Positions 33,454-44,280 of a stretch of DNA of 64,000 nucleotides are shown here, piece after piece. Both the position numbers and the translations under genes were made by a program. The number at the start of each line of letters is the position of its first letter. Position 1 is the stretch's first letter. The notes beneath the pieces were generated by a model that was not told the DNA's origin, did not search any database, and saw nothing but the letters and a program-made list of their open reading frames with translations. The DNA comes from Plutella xylostella (Eukaryota > Arthropoda > Insecta > Lepidoptera > Plutellidae). Where the stretch lies: positions 2,852,001 to 2,916,000 of the forward strand of contig NC_063994.1 in the NCBI RefSeq assembly GCF_932276165.1, read 5' to 3'.

Positions 33454-36012
33454 CTATTTTACATAATTACATATATGTTTTGAGATGAAATACTTCTGTA
33501 TGAGAGGGGCGCGAGTCTGGTACGCCTCTTGTGCTACCGCATTAATGTTGGCAAGAAAAGCCCCGAAAAATTCCACAGTTTCCGGGTCTGAAACATAATA
33601 AAATAATAATAGTTAATTAGGTACTTAACACACTTCACACTCATATGAAAAGAAGAAATTTTGTGCGTGCCTACCCCGCAAGGGAGTACATTAATACAAG
33701 GCGTGAGTGCGTGTTTTTTTTTTGTGCGTGTGTGTGTGTGTGTGTGTTATTTTGACGACCGAATGGTGTAGTGGTCAGTGACCCGGACTACTATGCCGAT
33801 GGTTCTGTGTTCGATCAGATATTCGTATTTGGAACTTGGGTGATAATATGTAAATATTATTATTGTATCAATCTAAAAAGAGGGACCAATGGCGACTTCT
33901 TGTGTCTGAGGCCAAGATCCACTTCGGATCGCTGAGCCAGCGGAGTAAGTAAGTAGAGGTAAGTAAGTAAGTAATCTAAGAATACGTGAAGAAAAATAAA
34001 CATTAAGTACCTGTGCTCTGAGTGAGACAAGGTCCCAGCGTGAACTCCGGAAGCGTGAGGTTCGCCACACTGTAACTGTCTTCCAAGTTCAGGTCTTCAG
34101 TGTCATAGAAGTAGGTTGTTATTATCACTTTTCCTGCAAGATTATAATATAGGGTTAATATCGGCATACCTGTATTGCTTATGTGTGCAAGAAATTATTT
34201 TTAATTGATAATTCAATAAGTGCATTTTTAGCGACCTTCTTTGGTTTTATTCAGAAAGGTACTACTGTACAAGTTAATCTGAGATTCTACTAAGTAGTTA
34301 GGTACGTACTTACATTATGTCATTTTCATAGTATTAGTGGTCGTGAGTGTATTATTATGAGTATGAACTTACGATAATTTTCAGTTGTATCTATTCTCAC
34401 TGTCTTGGGCTCTCTAGCAGTCTTGTAATGAATGAAATCTGAGGTCCCTATTACCTTTATGTTCGTGTATTCTATGGATAGAACCGCTATGTTTATGGTT
34501 TTATCAATTCTGGAAAGAAAAAAATAAATTTAAGTATGGAACTTATATATCACGAATATAGGTATTATACGGCTAAATTTATTTATCAACACTAGACTTT
34601 ATAAGACAAACACTCAATAGATACGATACGACTGATCGTAATACATCTAGAAACTAAAACATAAATATAAACCCAAGTTTACAGAATAACCCAGCAGTCT
34701 TAACTTACATGAAATCATAAATTGTCCCTGAGCCTACGCCAGTCAAGGTTGCATTCTGAACGATCGTCGCATTGACAGAAGGTTCGTAGTTCTTAAAGTT
34801 CTCCAACTGAATTGTGTTACTATTCACAGGACAGATATATGAGAGGCAGTCGGCTCTAGTGTGGAAATATTTCTTCACACATTTAATAGTGTTTTTCGGG
34901 CATGGTCTTGTCGGATTCTCCTGGGTAATGGGGCATTCTGAAATTAAGTTTGATTAAAAATAAAGCGTGATTTACACAAGAACGCATTACATATTTACAC
35001 ATAAGAAATAGTATCCAAACAGTCACTCAGTCCGAGCTTACTCTTTGAACCTAAATTTTTTGGTAATCAATTAGTACTCGAGGCACTTAGGCCTTGTTTC
35101 ACCATAGTTTGTTAGATCATTAACACCCCTGTTACATTGTATGTAAGTGTCATCTAAAATAAAATTATACGCCATGTCCATCTTAAATTCTTAACAAATG
35201 TGTCAAAAGGCACCAACGAATCCCTTGTTATTATATAAAAGTGGTTTTAATGATCTAACAGAGTACTTATGTTGAAACTAGACCTTTTTGTAGGTATCAT
35301 GGCTGTCTACTAGAATATAGAGGTAAGCATTATAATCATATAGGTAATGATGGTATCTTTTATCGTTCCTCATTCAACATTTTACGTACTAGTAGGAGAA
35401 TCCCCAGTATTAGTTGCTAAAGATGTATTTGTGTTTACAACTGGGGGTTTTAAAGTGTTTTTGTTAGTCCCCACTAATGAAGTCACTGCTGTAATATTGA
35501 ATGGGTTTTTCAGTAAACCGTGGATATATTCAATTTGTGGAATGAGCTGTGTCCATATATCGGGAGCTAAAATGAAACATGTTCTGTCGCGTTATTATGG
35601 TAGCTTGTACGGTAATCCCGTAGGTAGTTTGTGATTTGATGTTATTTTATCAGTCTAAGGGCCTGTTTCAGAATGTCTGGATAATGGCTACTGGTGGGAT
35701 AAAATGCATGCTGTCAGTCTCTATAATTAATTAATTAATTAAATTCATTTATTTCAGATAACTTGATCCATATTCAGTAGGTACATGACATAAAATTATT
35801 ATGTTTTAGACAGTGGAAGCATTAGGCATTATTCAGATATTGTGAAACAGGCCCTAAGTATGCAATCTAAATAATTATGGAGATTTGATTAGCCTATGGC
35901 TCCAGGAAAATAAAAATAGCGGTAGATATTTATAAGTTAAAAACTTACCATTCTCGACTGCATTTGAACCCGTAAGTAAAATTACTAAAGAAACTAAACT
36001 GTATAGTTTCAT
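33454..36012 (-). CDS. Cluster gene A: secreted 228-residue protein, 5 exons
   Basis: Coding exons on the minus strand: 35949-36012, 34709-34937, 34373-34509, 34011-34133 and 33454-33587, with GT/AG borders and phases 1,2,1,1. Exon 1 is a signal peptide (MKLYSLVSLVILLTGSNA). The mature part has a cysteine-rich N-terminus (ECPITQENPTRPCPKN, then KCVKKYF), several Asn-X-Ser/Thr sites, an 'IAVLSIEYTNI' strand in exon 3, LGPCLTQST at the end of exon 4, and finishes YFISKHICNYVK. Closest relative in the window is gene B. It is probably an extracellular or hemolymph protein. The layout loosely recalls fibrohexamerin/takeout (JHBP-fold) proteins of moths, but I could not confirm this. Introns contain SINEs and MITEs. 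A retrotransposon fragment lies about 170 bp upstream. Confidence 0.85.
33640..33960 (+). repeat. SINE pieces in intron 4 of gene A
   Basis: A body end ('ccccgcaagggagtacatta', about 33672) is followed by a (TG)n run. A new tRNA-like head then starts near 33757 ('gacgaccgaatggtgtag'), and the copy ends in (AAGT)n at about 33945-33973. It is the same family as 12847-13110. Confidence 0.65.
35090..35287. repeat. Fold-back MITE in intron 1 of gene A
   Basis: 'aggccttgtttcaccatag' and 'gttagatcattaac' on the left face 'atgatctaacag' and 'atgttgaaactagacct' on the right. Its internal TATA-like sequences should not be mistaken for a promoter. Confidence 0.6.
35657..35857. repeat. MITE with AGGGCCTGTTTC ends
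   Basis: 'aagggcctgtttcagaat' on the left and 'attgtgaaacaggccctaag' on the right are inverted. Related right halves occur at about 470-525 and 44000-44125, sharing 'atttt/atatctcacatgtagcca' and 'gaaacaggccc'. It lies in intron 1 of gene A. Confidence 0.7.
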
Positions 36013-36098
36013 TTTAACCGGTTCAGGCCCGGAAGGTTTTATTACCATTGAGTTACCTTTCGTCACTTCAAATGGTTTTTTATCCAAATAAAGTCGTA

Positions 36099-36120
36099 TT
36101 TTATACTGTTGATAACAATG
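36099..36120 (-). promoter_or_regulatory. Gene A core promoter: TATA box with GATA motif
   Basis: On the minus strand TATAAAA occupies 36105-36099, about 90 bp before the ATG. A GTTATC (GATAAC on the other strand) at 36111-36116 lies immediately upstream. The same pair recurs in front of genes B, D and E. Confidence 0.55.
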
Positions 36121-36179
36121 AAAAGAGTTAGTTAGTCGTCGAAGAAAAACTATCTTTTTCACTTAAATCAAAAAACAAA

Positions 36180-37500
36180 AGTAAGCTGTTTGTCCATCCC
36201 AAGGCTGACATATACTCTTCGTACTGCGCCGGTCTGGCTGTGCGGAGAGGAGTCCTTGAGGTATGACAACATGCTCAGAGAGTTGCTTGAGAGTGTTCTC
36301 AACGTGGGGATGTCAGACCTCCAGTGGTCTCAGGCGGCACTACCCATCAGGCATGGGGGTTTGGGCATTCGTCGCCTTCAGGACATCGAGCTGCCGGCTT
36401 TTATGGCCTCGGCGAGCGGGGTGTTGGAGTTAGTCACTCGTATCTTACAAGTCAATGGTGATGACTTTAGCATTCCGTTCGCTGAAGAGGCCTTGAGTCT
36501 CTGGCGTGCTCGTTGTCCTGGCTGTGATGATCCCGACTTTCCCGAGCGACAGCGCGCTTGGGATGAGGAGATCTGCCGAGTATCCCTCGATGGCCTCCTA
36601 GGGCATAGCTCGGGGGCTGAGCGTGCGCGTCTGCTGGCTGTATCCCGCCCTGAGTCCGGGCTGTGGCTTCACGCTTTGCCATCGCCGCACTTAGGGACTT
36701 TGTTAGATGACAATTCCTTGCGTGTGGCGGTGGCACTTCGTCTGGGCTGTGACGTATGTCAGCCGCATCGCTGTGTTTGTGGTGCAAACGTTGACGTGCA
36801 GGGGCGCCATGGGCTTCATTGTGTCCGAAGTGCAGGCAGAATCTCACGGCATCACGCAATAAATGATATCGTTCGGAGGGCTCTCATTTCTGCTGACATT
36901 CCGGCGGTTCTTGAGCCGCCGGGGTTGAGTCGCAGTGATGGGAGGCGTCCGGACGGTCTCACCTTGATACCGTGGGAGAAAGGTCGGTGCCTGCTCTGGG
37001 ACGCCACATGCGTCTGCACATTTGCCCCGTCCCACGTGGGGCACACTGCTGTCACGGTGGGTGCGGCTGCCGAGGCGGCTGCACGACAGAAGTGCGTCAA
37101 ATACGGCCAGTTGATTGCGGGTGGCTATATTTTTGTGCCTCTTGCCATTGAGACCACTGGGGTTTGGGGGGAACAGGGGAGGCAGTTCGTCAGGGAGATT
37201 GGGCGACGCTTGAGGAGCCGCGGTTTTGACTACCGCTCTGGGGCGTACCTGGCACAGAGGATCTCCCTTGCCGTGCAGCGCGGCAACGCAGCTAGCGTTA
37301 TGGGGACTTTTGGGTCGGGTGCGTCCTGGGGTGGTTTATTTAGCTAAGTAAGTTGTGTTTTGTTTGTTTGTTTGTTTTATTTATTTATTTTTGTATTTTA
37401 TTTTTGACGAAGCTAGGGTGGATTTTATGTTTAACGTTTGATAAAGTAAGTATAATATTATTATATTCGTATATGTAATACAAATAAATTTTTTGGAAAC
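36180..37500 (+). pseudogene. Non-LTR retrotransposon C-terminus with restriction-like endonuclease signature
   Basis: A GC-rich open frame to 37347 (about 385 codons) is the end of a reverse transcriptase polyprotein. It begins in mid-protein (LSIPRLTYTLRTAPVWL), and its first codon is TTG, not a start. It then shows 'LPIRHGGLGIRRLQDIELPA', a Cys/His knot (CVCGANVDVQGRHGLHC) and RPDGLTLIP followed by LLWDAT. This is the PD...D arrangement of the restriction-like endonuclease of some non-LTR elements. The catalytic RT domain is missing, so it is 5'-truncated. The noncoding 3' part is T-rich, with (GTTT)n. Its GC content is clearly higher than the neighbouring genes. It sits just upstream of the gene A promoter, in the opposite orientation. 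Confidence 0.8.
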
Positions 37501-37943
37501 ATAGGAAACTTGTTATACAGTAAGTAGTAATTTTTTTGTTAATGCTAGTTATCAGGGTTGAGTTAAATAATAATACATTTCAATCGATCATTCAAAACCC
37601 TTATTGAAAGGGAGTAAAAGGAACCAAGATTGAATGTTTATATTTTATCACACATCACATAATTCATTATTTACAACATACACTTAGCCAGTTGGATAAC
37701 ATTACTTGGATTCAGAGCCTAATTAAATGCAGAGTCGTAAACAGTAAAAATATATCTTCCGTTACTGATAAATTTTTCAGGTTTTCGTAGGTTGTTGGCC
37801 CCACACTTCAGCGAACTGCATTACAACTTGTGTATGAGAATTATGAGCCTGTAGTCTTTAGTTTTAATAACAGAGGGGTTGGGTTACGTAATTCAGTCTT
37901 GTTTGAAATACTTAGTTTAACCCTACATCGACCATAGTACCTA

Positions 37944-38173
37944 TACAGGGTGTTGCAAAAAGGGTATACTAAGCCGAAACCTGCATGTGCAGCATGGTAT
38001 ATCTAAGCCTGAAACTGAAATCAGAATTAGAAAATTCGCGAAAAAAAAAATTAATTTTCCATAGAAACTTTGTTGGTCACGTGACTTTTTACTATGGAAA
38101 TTTCGGGCTTAGATATACCATGCTGCACATGTAGGTTTCGGCTTAGTATACCAATTTTGCAACACCCTGTATA
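37944..38173. repeat. CAGGGTGTTGC fold-back MITE, complete copy
   Basis: Ends 'acagggtgttgcaaaaaggg' and 'ttttgcaacaccctgta' are inverted. The arms carry 'ggtatactaagccgaaacc' and 'tatatctaagcc' in both orientations, and the centre contains 'ggtcacgtgac'. TA flanks both ends. It lies between genes A and B. Confidence 0.85.
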
Positions 38174-38590
38174 ATATGGATTCTACTTTGTTTAGAACTT
38201 GAGTTAACGGCGAAAACCAGTGAAACAATTTGAATAGCCATGACCGTTGAGAGTGGTTAAAATCACTACTGAGCTAACCATGAATCTATAATTGTTGCAT
38301 TAAAAAACAGCAAACATGATAATTAAGTAAGTTATATTTAATTGCAAGAAGTGAACATACAAATCATATCGAATTTCACACAGATTGTGTTAACAGTCCT
38401 TTTTAATATAATAAGATATTGATATCGATTCTGAAGGCGGAAATTTTAAATTTAGAGACGTCAAAACCTTAATTTCTTTGTTTAAAATTCGACTCTATGA
38501 TTGTTTCCGTAAATGTCATTTTATGCTAGCAATTTTTTTAGTTTGACAGCGTTAAAATTAGAATTTCTGCCTTCAGAATCAACATCATTA

Positions 38591-40258
38591 TCAGTCCTTT
38601 TTAATATAGTTACAGATGTTTTTGGATATGAAATACTTTTGGATGGTCGGAGACCGAGTTTGAAACGCTTCTGATACTCCAGCAGCCGTGTTCTCAAGGA
38701 AACCACTGTAAAATGTTTGTATAGCTGGATCTGAAATATACAAAAAAAATACTATGAGAGCTGTTGTGGCGTAGCGGATAAGACTTCGTCCTCTCATTCC
38801 AGAGGCTGTGGGTTCAAATTCAGAAGATCATTATCCGGTTAGGTCATATTATAATCACTCTTCCATACAAAGGTTGCCTAGTAGACAATGCTCTAACTAA
38901 AAAGCCCGCCTTTTTGTAGTGTTTTTATTTCTAAGTTTTATACTTTGTCGTTTTTGCTTTTGGTTCATAAAGACTAAGTATATTATAGAGTGTATTTTAT
39001 TTGATATATGCCTAAATGCTAAATGTATAATGAAATTATAAAGTACCTTTACTGTTAGTTACACAAGGTCCCAGAACGATCGTGGGTAATTCAGTGATGT
39101 TGGCAACACTGTAACTATTTTCAAATGACAGGTTTTCTAAGTCATAGAAGTAGGTGGTTATTATGAAGCTTGCTGAAAAAATGAAATTAATATTTAGGTA
39201 AGTAAATGATAGAATTAGGTAATATTCAGAAGCTCCACCCCTAAAGGGGTAAAATAGGGGACGAAAGTTTTTAAGGCGAAGCAAAGGTCGCGGGAATAGC
39301 TAGTTACTAAATGAATGCTTTATTTAAAAATATAATAATATACTTACGATACAATTCGGCAGTAGTTGCTCTTACTGTCTTCGGTTCTCTACAACTTTGG
39401 TAGTAAGTGAAGTCAGCGATTCCCGTAAAGTTAATGTTTGAGTACTCAATTGATAGTACAGCTATATTATTTGTTGTATCAACACTGTAAAAGAAACACA
39501 TAAAATTAATCTTGAACAATATCGTGTGACACATACTAAAAACACGCATTTTAAACAAATAACGTATTTTGTTTTGCTAACCAATGAATAGTATGATATA
39601 GTCACAAATCTTCTAACCCTGTTTGAAAAGTTGAAAACTCAAAGCTCTATTCTGACAAAAACTTACATATAATCAACAATTTCTCCGGAATTCAAGCCAG
39701 TTACAGTAGCATTCATGATGAATGTAGTATTCACGACCGGCACATAATTTTTGAAGTTTTCCAGCACCAATTTGTTGCTGTTCAGTCGACAAACGTATGA
39801 CAGGCAGTTCGCTCGACCCTTGAAGTACTTTTTCACACATCTGACCTCATTTCTTGGGCAGGGTTTGGTCGGGCATTCTGTGCTTATTGGACATCCTGAA
39901 ACAAATGTTACGTAGGTACATGGTGTTGTAAAAGAGGTATAGTGTATAGTAAGTTAGCCTTATTTGTGTTGTTGTAATTGCAATGCAAAATTCTTGAGGA
40001 CTACAATTATAAGGGGAACTTTCTGAGATTCTTGTAGTGATCTAGGTGTTGGCTGTATGCTGTATTCTATTGATAGCTCGCTCCAAATGGATACGTTACT
40101 GTTGAAAGGTGGAAAACATAATGGACTCAGCGTAAATAATATGTTAGGTTCTTACCGTCTTCACCTGATGTTGCTTCGCTTGATTTTCCTGCACCAGCTT
40201 TCACATAACTGTTAGAAAATAAAAATATAAAAGCGACCAAACTCAGCAAAAGCTTCAT
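38591..40258 (-). CDS. Cluster gene B: secreted 244-residue protein, 5 exons
   Basis: Coding exons on the minus strand: 40156-40258, 39667-39895, 39348-39484, 39047-39172 and 38591-38730, phases 1,2,1,1. The signal peptide is MKLLLSLVAFIFLFSNSYVKA, followed by a short Gly/Ser/Glu stretch absent from its paralogs. N-terminal cysteines are more numerous (TECPTKPCPRNEVRCVKKYF, then NCLSYVC). Exon 3 has 'IAVLSIEYSNI', exon 4 ends LGPCVTNSK, and the C-terminus is YFISKNICNYIKKD. It is a sister of gene A: both share LENFKNY and the YFISK ending. Role unknown beyond secretion; it may be fibrohexamerin/takeout-like. Its exon 4 (126 nt) is one codon longer than in genes A, C, D and E (123 nt). Confidence 0.85.
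38756..38890 (+). repeat. tRNA-headed SINE in intron 4 of gene B
   Basis: 'tggcgtagcggataagac' (A-box-like) and 'gtgggttcaaattc' (B-box-like) are about 35 bp apart, as in tRNA promoters, followed by a non-tRNA body. The head is of a different family from those in genes A and C. Confidence 0.6.
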
Positions 40259-40352
40259 TTTGATCTGTTTGAGCTAGAAGTTCTAATAGATAATTTTATT
40301 ATGACTAAGTAACTAATCCACATTACTTTAACGTTAACAGAGAATGCAGTTC

Positions 40353-40380
40353 TATTTATACATCTTCTATGACTGATAAC
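40353..40380 (-). promoter_or_regulatory. Gene B core promoter: TATA box with GATA motif
   Basis: Minus-strand TATAAATA at 40360-40353 lies about 95 bp before the ATG. A GTTATC (plus-strand gataac, 40375-40380) lies 14 bp upstream of it. Confidence 0.55.
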
Positions 40381-41074
40381 GATTAACAGAGTTCTTTGGG
40401 TAAAGTTAAATATGTATAAAAGTTCTTTGATTGAACGCTTAATAAATAAGTAACTACTAAATACGCACTAAGCAAGAAATCAAGAAATTTTAGTTGGAAT
40501 AGAGGTAATTAACTACTTCTGACAAATATTTTTGCTAGATCTCTTACTGACTGTAAAATAATTAACAAACTTACTAAGGAACCCAGCATGAAATAAGTTC
40601 TTAGACAAAACCTACTCAGCCGGTTCAGATTCCGATAATGCTACTTAAGTTGTACTTTTGAGAGCGGTTGTAAAATTTAAGTACTGTCCCGTTTTGATAG
40701 GATCACTACCAGTGTCATTTTAAAATAGATTTAAATGAAGATACTGACGTTGCAGTGACAAAATAGGTACCTGCTTGAACGGTGCGGCACCATAAGTATC
40801 GCACCAAACGGATTTTTATAAATGTATGCAGGTTCGGCGTCGGAGATGCCGATGAAGTGGACGCATTTCTGTGAACTTCCATTCAAATAATACTGAATGC
40901 GATGCGTCCGTTGCGTACGATGCCAAAAGGTGGACACTTGTACAGTCCTTCCAAGAGCCAAGAGCCTTTCTAGAAGAATATTTAGAAGTTTGTGGCTTGC
41001 CAAACCGAATTGCGTTCAATTAAAAAACCTTATTTTTCCACAATGCTGTTTATTTTACAGCAAAACAACCCCAC

Positions 41075-42726
41075 TTAGTATTTAATTCCATAATCACATA
41101 TGTGATTCTGAATGTAGTAGTTGGCTAGGGGCACCCCCACGGACCGCCAGCCCTCCAGCAGCACCGTGTTGAAGTTCTCATTGAAGTCCGCCAGAGCCTC
41201 CGAGAGAACCTCATCTGAAAATAAATAAGGCTTTTGTCAGTCCATGCTCTATAGTAGTTTGTGCCTAGGATTAAGATCCAATACATACCGTTAGAGAAGA
41301 CCGGTGGTGGCTCAGTAGGGAAAGCACCCGCTTCTCACGCTAAAAATTCGGGTTCGAATCCAGACATGATGTAAGATCACAATGACTACTTTGGAATTTA
41401 TGAAATAATTAATGTGTGAAATCACCAACCCGCAGTGGACCAGCGTGATGGGAAATGCAGGAAGGAAGCGTAGACTTTAGGGAAAGGTTCCACTTGAGAG
41501 ATCCAGGTGCACTTACACCCCCATAGAGAATATAATAGAAATACCTACCATCAGTATCCAAGCAACCTCCTGTGAGTGCGACGGTAGGCACAGCGGGAAG
41601 GTAGGCGAAGTGCCTGGCTGTGTGTAGGTCGTATGTTTCAGTCGAGAAGAACGATGTCATCACAATGGAGGCTGGAAAGGAAAGTTAAGTATACTTAATG
41701 ATTAATAGAAAGAGACTAGATAAAAAACTAATATCTAAGCTAGCACGATTAAAAGAAAAAAATATGTTCAATTCATACGGGAATTGAGTAGGCATAGGCA
41801 GCAAGTTAAGGCACATAGTCAATTCCACCGATAGTAAGTAAGAAACTAGGCAAAATATATAAAAACCATGATAATAAAAAGTTATATGGCAGCCTTCTAT
41901 CGCCCACTGTTGGGTATTTGGCAGTACTTGAAGGTAAAAGCCACACAGTAGTAGAAGAAGTAGACAAGTAACTTACGAAAGAACTCATCCAATGCTCCGG
42001 TGAATGTGATCGGTTCTTTGCCAGTTCCATAGAAATTGAAGAGCAGGTTAGAATTCATCGTCAGATTTGTGAACTCAACCGCCAAAACAGCCAGCTTCTT
42101 CTCTTCATTTACACTGAAAATATAGGCACATTAGGTCGTATCCAACTTGGTTGAAAGGTGCGTTACCACAAAATAACAATCATAATACACATTTGCTGCA
42201 CTAGTTAAAATTGATATAACCATAATATCACTGGTTAAAAACAGACGTAATAAACTTACGTAAAAGCAACAATTTTGCCATCCACTTCATCAATGGTAGT
42301 ATTCAGTTGATCGATGATCATTTTAGTTGAAGGTATTTTCATGGTTATGGTATCAAATTTGACAGCTCCAGACTCCAGAAAGGCTGGAGTGCATTGAACT
42401 CGTTGCTGAAAGTATTCCTGGACACAAGACTCCATGAGGGCGGGGCATGGGTGGACAATAGCTGCTGGGTTTTGGGGTTCGCAGGCTGCAATGTAAATTA
42501 TTTTATTTAGGAGCTGATTTGCAGTATCGAATTGGAAAGAGCATTTAAAACTGGCCGTAAAATATTAAGTACTTCTGAGAATGACTTCATTTTTGTTTCC
42601 AAGTTTTAGATGCTCAGTACAGTTAAACAGCATAAATAACACAAATAATTATTGATATAACTTACTTTCATCAGCTACAGAAAAACTTAATAATAACAAA
42701 ATGTGAAATATTATTTGATGCTTCAT
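41075..42726 (-). CDS. Cluster gene C: secreted 228-residue protein, 5 exons
   Basis: Coding exons on the minus strand: 42666-42726, 42260-42485, 41977-42113, 41549-41671 and 41075-41214, phases 1,2,1,1. The signal peptide MKHQIIFHILLLLSFSVA is followed by four spaced N-terminal cysteines (TC, HPC, ESC, VQC). Exon 3 reads VNEEKKLAVLAVEF and FYGTGKEPITF. Exon 4 ends GGCLDTD. The C-terminus is HICDYGIKY. Six cysteines in the mature chain, as in genes D and E, suggest three disulfides. Closest to gene D (shared KKLAVL, GTGKEP/TGKEP, and the ICDxG ending). It is predicted to be secreted; function unknown. No breaks or missing splice signals were seen. Confidence 0.87.
41295..41543 (+). repeat. 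SINE, near full length, in intron 4 of gene C
   Basis: The tRNA-like head has 'ggtggctcagtagggaaag' and 'gggttcgaatccagac'. The body ends 'aaggttccacttgagagatc' and an A/T-rich tail. Truncated relatives are at 20546-20650 and 22428-22547, and head fragments at 23400-23610. Confidence 0.75.
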
Positions 42727-42782
42727 TCTGCCTGACCTACGACTACACTATGTAAACGCAAATACTTTATTAAATGAAGTAA

Positions 42783-42810
42783 TATTTATAAGAAATGATA
42801 TCCCTATCAG
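42783..42810 (-). promoter_or_regulatory. Gene C core promoter: TATA box
   Basis: Minus-strand TATAAATA at 42790-42783 is 57 bp before the ATG. A CTGATAG/GATATC pair lies just upstream, a weaker version of the GATA motif of the paralogs. Confidence 0.5.
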
Positions 42811-43281
42811 TTCCAGTGGACTATCTTGTATCTGCATACTAACATGTTGGATTACATTTAATATCGATTATCTATAATTACATAACGATGAAATAATGAT
42901 CTAACATCATTCGGATAAGATTATAAATTTGCAAACTTTAGGATATTATTTATCAACAATAGTAACTGCATAGAAATGGTATTGCTATAGGATTTAATGA
43001 TAGAAGAGTAGATTACTAAATATACTGAAATTTATTTATACTATTCTGTAAAAAAATAAAATCTGACCGTCTGGAGTTTTGAAGCTTGAGCGGGATCATG
43101 TAATGACTTACTTCATTATGAGTAAATAAAAAGAATTTCTTATAATTATTGAGATAATAAAGAAAGACCTATATGTCCAGCAGTGAACAAGTTTCAACTA
43201 ACGACGATGATAATGAAACAAATAAAAACGTATTTTTATCTTACAAACGTACTAAACTTTATTTTTTATCATCATCATAAC

Positions 43282-43450
43282 TCAGTATTCGACTCCGAAG
43301 TCGCAGATGTTCTCCTGCACGTACTGGAGGCCGACGGGGGTGCCGAGGTAGCGCCACGCCTCCACGGCCGCGGCGTCGAGTTAGAGAAGAATTCCTTGAA
43401 GAACAACATGTCGGGATTCGAACCCGCATATTTCAGCGCCAGGAGCGAAA
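43282..43450 (-). pseudogene. Duplicated last exon of gene D, copy 1 (frameshifted)
   Basis: Nearly identical to the gene D terminal exon from the stop codon upstream. It includes the 3' flank: 'gataatgaaaca' and 'atcttacaaacgta' are shared with the area before 44281. Relative to copy 2, one G is missing near 43380 (gtcgagttag against gtcgaggttag), which breaks the frame. The exon's 5' end and acceptor are replaced by other sequence. Confidence 0.85.
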
Positions 43451-43760
43451 TCAAATAGCAGAAACTATTTTTATGCACAAATAAGAGTGTATGTGGTAAT
43501 TTAGCTACGAATTGGATGAACTGAATCGATTTATAGCTTTAGGTAGGTACCTAAAGCTAAAAACACTCTTTATTTAAATCAAAATCAGTTCAGTCAATTA
43601 CATTACAGTGAAAAGCTATTCCGACATTCAGATTCATACCCAAGCTCGCTGTTCATCAGAGTAATGTAGGGGTTGTCTAGTTCTTCTACTAACACTACAT
43701 CAGAGTAAAAAAACAATAACTATATCATAAAGCTATATTTAATTTCGTCATTAATGTAAC

Positions 43761-43930
43761 TCAGTATTCGACTCCGAAGTCGCAGATGTTCTCCTGCACG
43801 TACTGGAGGCCGACGGGGGTGCCGAGGTAGCGCCACGCCTCCACGGCCGCGGCGTCGAGGTTAGAGAAGAAATCCTTGAAGAATAACATGTCGGGATTCA
43901 AACCGGCATATTTCAGCGTGAGGAGCGAAA
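43761..43930 (-). pseudogene. Duplicated last exon of gene D, copy 2
   Basis: The frame is open from AAAYAGLNPDML-like codons into 'FFKDFFSNLDAAAVEAWRYL' and the intact ending ICDFGVEY. The exon 5' end (DEVLTP and its splice acceptor in gene D) is altered. About 100 bp nearest the stop is identical to the functional exon at 44281-44420. It could serve as an alternative last exon only if another acceptor were used. Confidence 0.8.
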
Positions 43931-43999
43931 TCTAATAGCGAAAACTATTTTTATGGACAAATAGGAGTGTCTGTGGTAATTTAATTACTACTTGGATGA

Positions 44000-44125
44000 A
44001 TTGAGGGGGTATTTTTCTATAGATAGAATACATGCTGTCACTCTCTGTTATTAATTTATTGACAATGACAGCATGTATTTTATCTCACAGGTAGCCACTA
44101 ACCAGTCATTGTGAAACAGGGCCTA
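44000..44125. repeat. MITE half between duplicated exons
   Basis: 'aatacatgctgtcactctc' and 'gacagcatgtattttatctc' form an internal palindrome, followed by the 'gtgaaacagggcctaag' end of the AGGGCCTGTTTC MITE family. Confidence 0.65.
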
Positions 44126-44280
44126 AGAGTAACAAAAACGAATATCACCTTGGACAAAATAATAAAGAAAGAATTATGTCCAACATTGAACAAATTTTGG
44201 ATAACGAAGATGATAATGAAACAGATAAACAAGCTTTTTTATCTTACAAACGTATGTTTATTCTTTATCATCATTATCAC

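Noticed and set aside
36467..37100. Minus-strand ORFs opposite the retrotransposon C-terminus
   Set aside because: Shadows of a GC-rich coding frame on the plus strand, which shows the recognisable domain order.
12847..41365. Several tRNA-like segments (12847, 33757, 38756, 41295)
   Set aside because: A- and B-box-like motifs are present but complete acceptor and anticodon stems cannot be formed and unrelated bodies follow; they are SINE heads, not tRNA genes.
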